DNA of 64,000 nt from Otis tarda. Lineage: Eukaryota; Chordata; Aves; Otidiformes; Otididae. Positions 62,001-64,000 of this stretch are shown here, one piece after another; position 1 is the stretch's first letter; each line of letters starts with the position of its first letter. The translations under genes were made by a program, and so were the position numbers. The stretch covers positions 129,646,190 through 129,710,189 of the forward strand of contig CM048553.1 of assembly GCA_026413225.1 (NCBI GenBank), written 5' to 3'. The notes beneath the pieces were generated by a model. The model did not search any database. It saw only the letters and a list, made by a program, of their open reading frames with translations, and had not been told where the DNA came from.

Positions 62001-63890
62001 ATGCTGCACATTTTATCATCCCCCAGAATTAACTTTCCCTAACACTGTATCTAACTTTTAGAGTTTTATTTAAGAAAAGAGATTCTGAAATTTAAAAGTT
62101 AATCAAGAGTCTTATGCAGTGAATCATGGACAGAAAAAAATAGTTTAAAATATCAGTAGGAAAGTAAACAGTTAAGCAGTTCCTTCTCTCATAGGGAAGT
62201 TATGAATAGATTATCAAGTGATCATCATATTATTTGATAACTGTACTATCAGTATGTTTTGATAGGATTATTGTGTAGTTAGAATAATAAACTTAAGGTA
62301 AAAGAAATTCAAGCATATTAAATATCTTCTTAATAAAAGATATTAAAAAGTATAAAAAATAAGAATTCTGTGGAATTGAATATTGTTTAATGATTTATAA
62401 CAAGATAGGCTTAAACTAAAAATATTATATATCAGGAGTTTACTCTAAAGTGAAAACAATGTTCTTTTTTACTTATATTTATAGTAAATTTTATTAAGTC
62501 AAGGAGCTGAAAACCCCACAGATAATTCCTTTAGGGTGCAAATGCAAAATATGTAGATGGGAGTTTCTCCCAATGGGATAGGTTTGGTTCCTCCCAGGAA
62601 ATGTAAACCACTAAAGGCTGATAAATAAGTCTGTCTCTTGTCTTCAGCATGATGTCTCTTCTGTTTATTTTTTTTTCTTTTTATTTATATTAAGTAAATC
62701 CATAGTCCCCATGGTTATGGGCATAGTCTTTGAAGCATGAAATAAGTGTAACTAATAAATCAATATCTGCTAGAGTTTGATGGCATCCTAAAACACGTGA
62801 TATGATAGGAAAGGTTCATATATTTCTATTGAAGCTATAGTTAATATTGTAAATGTCATAAATGCAAGCCTATGTAGTTATGAGGAAAAAAATCACATTG
62901 CGTGTATTTCCAGCAGAAGTCTAAAGCTGTTACGGGGAAAAGGGAGAAAAAAAAAAAAGTCACCTCACAGTTAGTAAAAAAGAAGACAGTTAAGATATAT
63001 AGGCCTTTAACTGAACATGAGTGTATTGCAAAAGATGAAACAACAGACTGGATTCATTTCCCTAACAATTTCTCTGATTCCCCAAGTGTGGAAAATATTG
63101 GCATAAGCTTTATATAAACCTATAGATTGATGTAGACATTTTATATAGAGCTGCAGTTCTGAAATATATATAGAAATTGACATGAAGCCAAGATAGAAAA
63201 ATTATTTTTTAAGTGTGAGTAAAGATTATGTCTGAATTTTGTGCCTGTCATAATTTTAAGTAAGGTTGAGCAGCAAATCTCTTTGATAGATAACAGCAGT
63301 CTTCAGGTGGGAGGTCATCCTTGTTCACTGTATTATGTTACCAAAAGACAGTCTCAGTCAATGGTGAAAAGATGATAGAATGAGAATAGTTTAAACAATA
63401 ATCTTAATATGGTTGTCAACAAATTAGACTCAAGTGTACAGTCCTGGTTAATGATCCAAGGTCTAAGTTGCAAACAGTACAGATACAAACAGTGAGAATT
63501 TAATTTTTAATTTCCAAAGCATTTCTTTTTGAAATCAGTTACATCCAACTTTCTATTTTAAGCTGAATATTAAAATCAAAATGAGTAGTGTCAGATATGT
63601 TGATTCTCCCTATTATGTGCATTCAAGCCTGTACTAGAACTTCTAAGAGCTAAACAATCGGTTTGTGATTTTTTATTCCTCCTGCTTGTTTAGTTCCACC
63701 ATGATTTTTGCCGGGTGTTTTTGATGAGTCACTTAATGAAGACATTTTCCAGCCTACTTCAGTGGTATTTTGTCTGAGAAACAAATATTGTGTGAGCTTT
63801 ATGTTATTATATTTATAAATTGTATTCTTTCCATACCTTCTTCTATTTAAGGTGATAGGATAAAGAGTTCTAACAGTGAATGTACACATA
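59021..63890. other. AT-rich noncoding stretch, no gene recognised
   Basis: Short open frames only, none with a recognisable motif. The 62000-63300 part is especially AT-rich. An A-run lies at about 62947-62959. I see no repeat family. Confidence 0.5.
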
Positions 63891-64000
63891 CGGCATCCGC
63901 TTCGCCGAGGGCCAGCATTCAGCACCGGGGAGAGGGACAGCTCCCGGGCCCACATTCAGCACCGGGGCGAGGGACAGCTCCCGGGCCCGCCCCGCCCTGC
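63891..64000. other. GC-rich, CpG-rich segment at the right edge
   Basis: Base composition changes abruptly at about 63890 from AT-rich to strongly GC-rich, with around ten CpGs in 110 bases. This is the composition of a CpG island or of a GC-rich satellite. The window ends inside it, so its extent and nature cannot be decided here. Confidence 0.6.
63916..63989. repeat. 37-bp tandem repeat, two copies
   Basis: The unit begins cattcagcaccgggg and ends acagctcccgggccc. The copies are 63916-63952 and 63953-63989 and differ at only two positions (for example agaggg against cgaggg). The near-identity implies recent duplication or homogenisation. The array may continue beyond the window. Confidence 0.9.

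Noticed and set aside
63650-63955. 101-codon minus-strand frame starting with ATG inside the GC-rich repeat
   Set aside because: The start lies in a tandem repeat and the rest runs into AT-rich sequence with no domain. A first exon cannot be excluded, but nothing supports it.
1-64000. CRISPR arrays, tRNA or rRNA genes, bacterial operons
   Set aside because: No regularly spaced repeats with unique spacers, no cloverleaf-like A and B box pairs, and no rRNA-like sequence were seen. The window is vertebrate-type DNA.

Overview
The window looks like vertebrate nuclear DNA, most probably from a bird. It is mostly AT-rich, has no dense run of genes, and its only recognisable protein-coding material is CR1-clade non-LTR retrotransposon sequence. 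Several copies end in the tandem 8-mer catagaat followed by ggttagagttggaagggacc (with small variations), which is the reverse complement of the typical avian CR1 3' end. A crocodilian or turtle source is less likely but cannot be excluded from this sequence alone. I found no host exon, tRNA, rRNA, LTR element, CRISPR array or bacterial-type operon. The window is best read as a large intron or intergenic region.

Layout. Positions 1-5395 are unremarkable. A short CR1 3'-end relic lies at about 5396-5475 (minus strand). Noncoding DNA follows, with GC-richer patches near 9.5-9.7 and 10.0-10.5 kb. A 5'-truncated, frameshifted CR1 occupies about 10756-11930 (minus). From 11.9 to 45.4 kb I see only AT-rich noncoding sequence with a few simple repeats and locally GC-richer patches (12.7-12.9, 13.6-13.8 and 30.6-30.7 kb).

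The centre of interest is 45.4-50.3 kb, a retrotransposon cluster of at least three CR1 insertions. (1) An old, heavily deleted plus-strand CR1 at about 45425-46700. (2) Next to it, a minus-strand CR1 relic split into two pieces, 46752-46950 and about 50185-50310. (3) Between those pieces, a much younger minus-strand CR1 at 46951 to about 50184. The young element has an uninterrupted 983-codon ORF2 (endonuclease plus reverse transcriptase) with every catalytic residue I can identify, the last ~60 codons of ORF1 (C-terminal part of the SGNH esterase-like domain), and an intact 3' UTR with three octamers. It lacks the rest of ORF1 and the 5' UTR, so it is a 5'-truncated but enzymatically complete-looking copy.

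From 50.3 to 63.9 kb the sequence is again AT-rich and noncoding, apart from simple repeats and a probable very old CR1-clade endonuclease remnant near 58.74-59.02 kb (minus). The last ~110 bases switch abruptly to GC-rich, CpG-rich DNA containing two copies of a 37-bp unit, which may be the edge of a CpG island or of a minisatellite.

There is no sign of genes working together beyond ORF1 and ORF2 of the young CR1, which normally cooperate in target-primed reverse transcription. I found no convincing new biological system. The most informative signals are the nested CR1 history, the intact ORF2 with no conventional start codon, and the GC-rich repeat at the right edge.
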